In this document: piece by piece, positions 5,401 to 6,629 of the stretch
Layout of the letters: each line of letters opens with the position of its first letter
Numbering within the stretch: the stretch's first letter is position 1
Assembly (NCBI GenBank): GCA_023700885.1
Contig: JAMPYA010000127.1
Location: forward strand, 1-6,629
Source of the DNA: Flavobacteriaceae bacterium
Lineage (GTDB): Bacteria; Bacteroidota; Bacteroidia; Flavobacteriales; Flavobacteriaceae
Reading direction: 5' to 3'
DNA: 6,629 nucleotides
Program-made: the position numbers and the translations under genes
Notes under the pieces: generated by a model
The model's database searches: none
What the model was told of the DNA's origin: nothing
The model's input: only the letters and a program-made list of their open reading frames with translations

Positions 5401-6450
5401 TTAAATGATCAGCATGGCGTCACCATAGGTATAAAAACGATATTTTTCTTTAATCGCCTCCTTATAAGCTTTCATTATCAAATCATATCCTCCAAATGCC
5501 GCTGTCATCATCATCAAAGTAGATTTTGGTGTATGAAAATTAGTGATCATACAATTAGCAACACTAAAATCGTATGGAGGAAAAATAAATTTATTTGTCC
5601 ATCCGGTATAAGGATTTAATTGACCATTTGAAGAAACTGAACTTTCCACAGAACGCATAACAGTGGTGCCAACAGCACAAACTCTTTTATTATTTCTGAT
5701 TGCGTTATTTACAATTTTAGTAGCGCTTTCGGGAATAATAATTTCCTCAGAATCCATTTTATGTTTAGATAAATCTTCTACTTCTACTGGGTTAAAAGTT
5801 CCTAAACCAACATGTAATGTAACTTCAGGAAACTCTACTCCTTTAATTTCCAATCTTTTAATAAGATGTTTCGAAAAATGTAAACCAGCAGTTGGAGCCG
5901 CAACAGCGCCTTCAATTTTAGCAAAAATAGTTTGATAACGATCTTTGTCTTCTGGCATTACCTCTCTTTTAATGTATTTTGGAATGGGTGTTTCTCCTAA
6001 ATCATTTAATTTTTTACGGAATTCTTCATAAGAACCGTCATATAAAAAACGGAGTGTTCTCCCTCTTGATGTTGTATTATCAATTACCTCAGCTACTAAA
6101 CTGTGATCATCTCCAAAAAACAACTTATTTCCAATTCTAATTTTTCTTGCAGGATCTACTAAAACATCCCAAAGTCTTGTTTCAGAATTTAATTCGCGAA
6201 GTAAAAAAACTTCAATGCGAGCGCCAGTTTTTTCTTTTTCGCCATATAAACGAGCCGGAAAAACTTTAGTATTATTCAAAATCATTACATCGCCTTCATC
6301 AAAATAATCTATGATGTCTTTAAATAATTTATGTTCAATTGTATTTGTTTTTCTATTGACAACCATCAATCTAGATTCGTCTCTATTTTCTGATGGATAT
6401 TCTGCTAATAATTCTTCTGGTAAATCAAATTCGAATTGTGATAATTTCAT
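5401..6450 (-). CDS. queA: S-adenosylmethionine:tRNA ribosyltransferase-isomerase QueA
   Basis: QueA transfers and isomerises the ribosyl group of SAM onto 7-aminomethyl-7-deazaguanine in tRNA, giving epoxyqueuosine, the penultimate step of queuosine synthesis at position 34. The 349-residue length is normal for the family. Motifs appear in order: LLAEYPSENRDESRLMV (14-30), NNTKVFPARL (59-68), GETPIPKYIKR (152-162), DRYQTIFA (170-177) and GAVAAPTAGLHF (181-192), HVGLGTFNPVE (213-223), GTTVMRSVES (261-270), TNFHTPKSTLMMM (303-315) and YRFYTYGDAMLI (337-348). The start MKLSQFEFDLP is the usual N-terminus, and no earlier in-frame start is needed. A Bacteroidota-type promoter lies about 110 nt upstream. 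It is the first gene of a minus-strand pair with rlmN. There is no sign of truncation. Confidence 0.97.
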   Translation of the reverse strand: MKLSQFEFDLPEELLAEYPSENRDESRLMVVNRKTNTIEHKLFKDIIDYFDEGDVMILNNTKVFPARLYGEKEKTGARIEVFLLRELNSETRLWDVLVDPARKIRIGNKLFFGDDHSLVAEVIDNTTSRGRTLRFLYDGSYEEFRKKLNDLGETPIPKYIKREVMPEDKDRYQTIFAKIEGAVAAPTAGLHFSKHLIKRLEIKGVEFPEVTLHVGLGTFNPVEVEDLSKHKMDSEEIIIPESATKIVNNAIRNNKRVCAVGTTVMRSVESSVSSNGQLNPYTGWTNKFIFPPYDFSVANCMITNFHTPKSTLMMMTAAFGGYDLIMKAYKEAIKEKYRFYTYGDAMLII

Positions 6451-6499
6451 GGACAGTTTTTATATTATTTTCAATTATTAAACGTTTTTTTATATTTTC

Positions 6500-6537
6500 A
6501 AACAATAATAATGACTTTTAAAATTAATTTATTGTTT
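6500..6537 (-). repeat. 9-bp inverted repeat in the queA leader
   Basis: AAACAATAA (6500-6508) and TTATTGTTT (6529-6537) are perfect inverted repeats with a 20-nt spacer that itself contains the palindrome AAATTAATTT (6521-6530). The region lies in the presumed 5' untranslated leader of queA. It is so A+T-rich that chance is a real possibility, and it does not resemble a preQ1 riboswitch. Confidence 0.4.
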
Positions 6538-6559
6538 TATTTTCAAAAAAATCAGCGGG

Positions 6560-6591
6560 CAAATATACAACATTGAACAAGGGGTTGTCAA
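6560..6591 (-). promoter_or_regulatory. Bacteroidota-type promoter for queA
   Basis: On the minus strand, TTGACA (6591-6586) is followed by TATATTTG (6567-6560). The distance from the end of TTG to the -7 box is 21 nt. This fits the TTG-N(17-23)-TAnnTTTG consensus described for Bacteroides and Flavobacterium sigma factors, and TATATTTG matches every fixed position of the -7 box. Transcription would start near 6552-6555 and give a leader of about 100 nt before the queA ATG at 6450. Confidence 0.65.
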
Positions 6592-6629
6592 GTATTTGAT
6601 TACAAAGTTTTTGTTAAATCTTAAATAAA

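Noticed and set aside
5663..5935. 90-codon open frame on the + strand inside queA
   Set aside because: It is fully antisense to conserved QueA motifs, has no recognisable domain and no start context; it is a shadow of queA.
6451..6559. preQ1 riboswitch before queA
   Set aside because: I could not find the short C/G-rich hairpin with an A-rich tail or pseudoknot partner expected of preQ1 aptamers; the leader is almost all A and T.

Overview
The window looks like a chromosomal segment of a flavobacterium-like member of the Bacteroidota. The evidence is the strongly A+T-rich sequence, the absence of Shine-Dalgarno sequences (starts are preceded by A-rich stretches), a promoter of the Bacteroidota type (TTG, then 21 nt, then TAnnTTTG) before queA, and protein features that fit that group. 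The assignment is inferred from these features, not from a database search.

Left part (6-4276, + strand): a cytochrome oxidase block. It runs cox3 (subunit III with a long hydrophilic insert), a small subunit IV, a SCO-like protein that has lost all copper ligands, a 71-residue membrane protein with a C-A-M-C motif, a canonical SCO copper chaperone/thiol protein (probable lipoprotein), and CtaA/Cox15 heme A synthase. Subunits I and II are not in the window. The genes together cover two oxidase subunits, heme A production and copper delivery to the CuA site.

The most unusual structure is a repeated leader. About 77 nt are almost identical just upstream of the degenerate SCO gene (1361-1485) and of the CAMC gene (2199-2275). 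Its outer arms form an imperfect 18-bp inverted repeat, and an inner near-perfect 24-bp palindrome shares bases with the right arm, so the two folds would compete. The upstream copy carries an extra 47 nt with its own 8-bp inverted repeat. The two copies flank the degenerate SCO gene as direct repeats.

Right part (4298-6450, - strand): two RNA-modification genes convergent with ctaA. queA (queuosine synthesis) comes first and rlmN (23S rRNA/tRNA A-C2 methylation) second. A hairpin plus T7 tract lies between them, only 12 nt before the preferred rlmN start. 6451-6629 is the A+T-rich queA leader and promoter region. No intergenic stretch exceeds 300 nt; the longest is 1239-1511.
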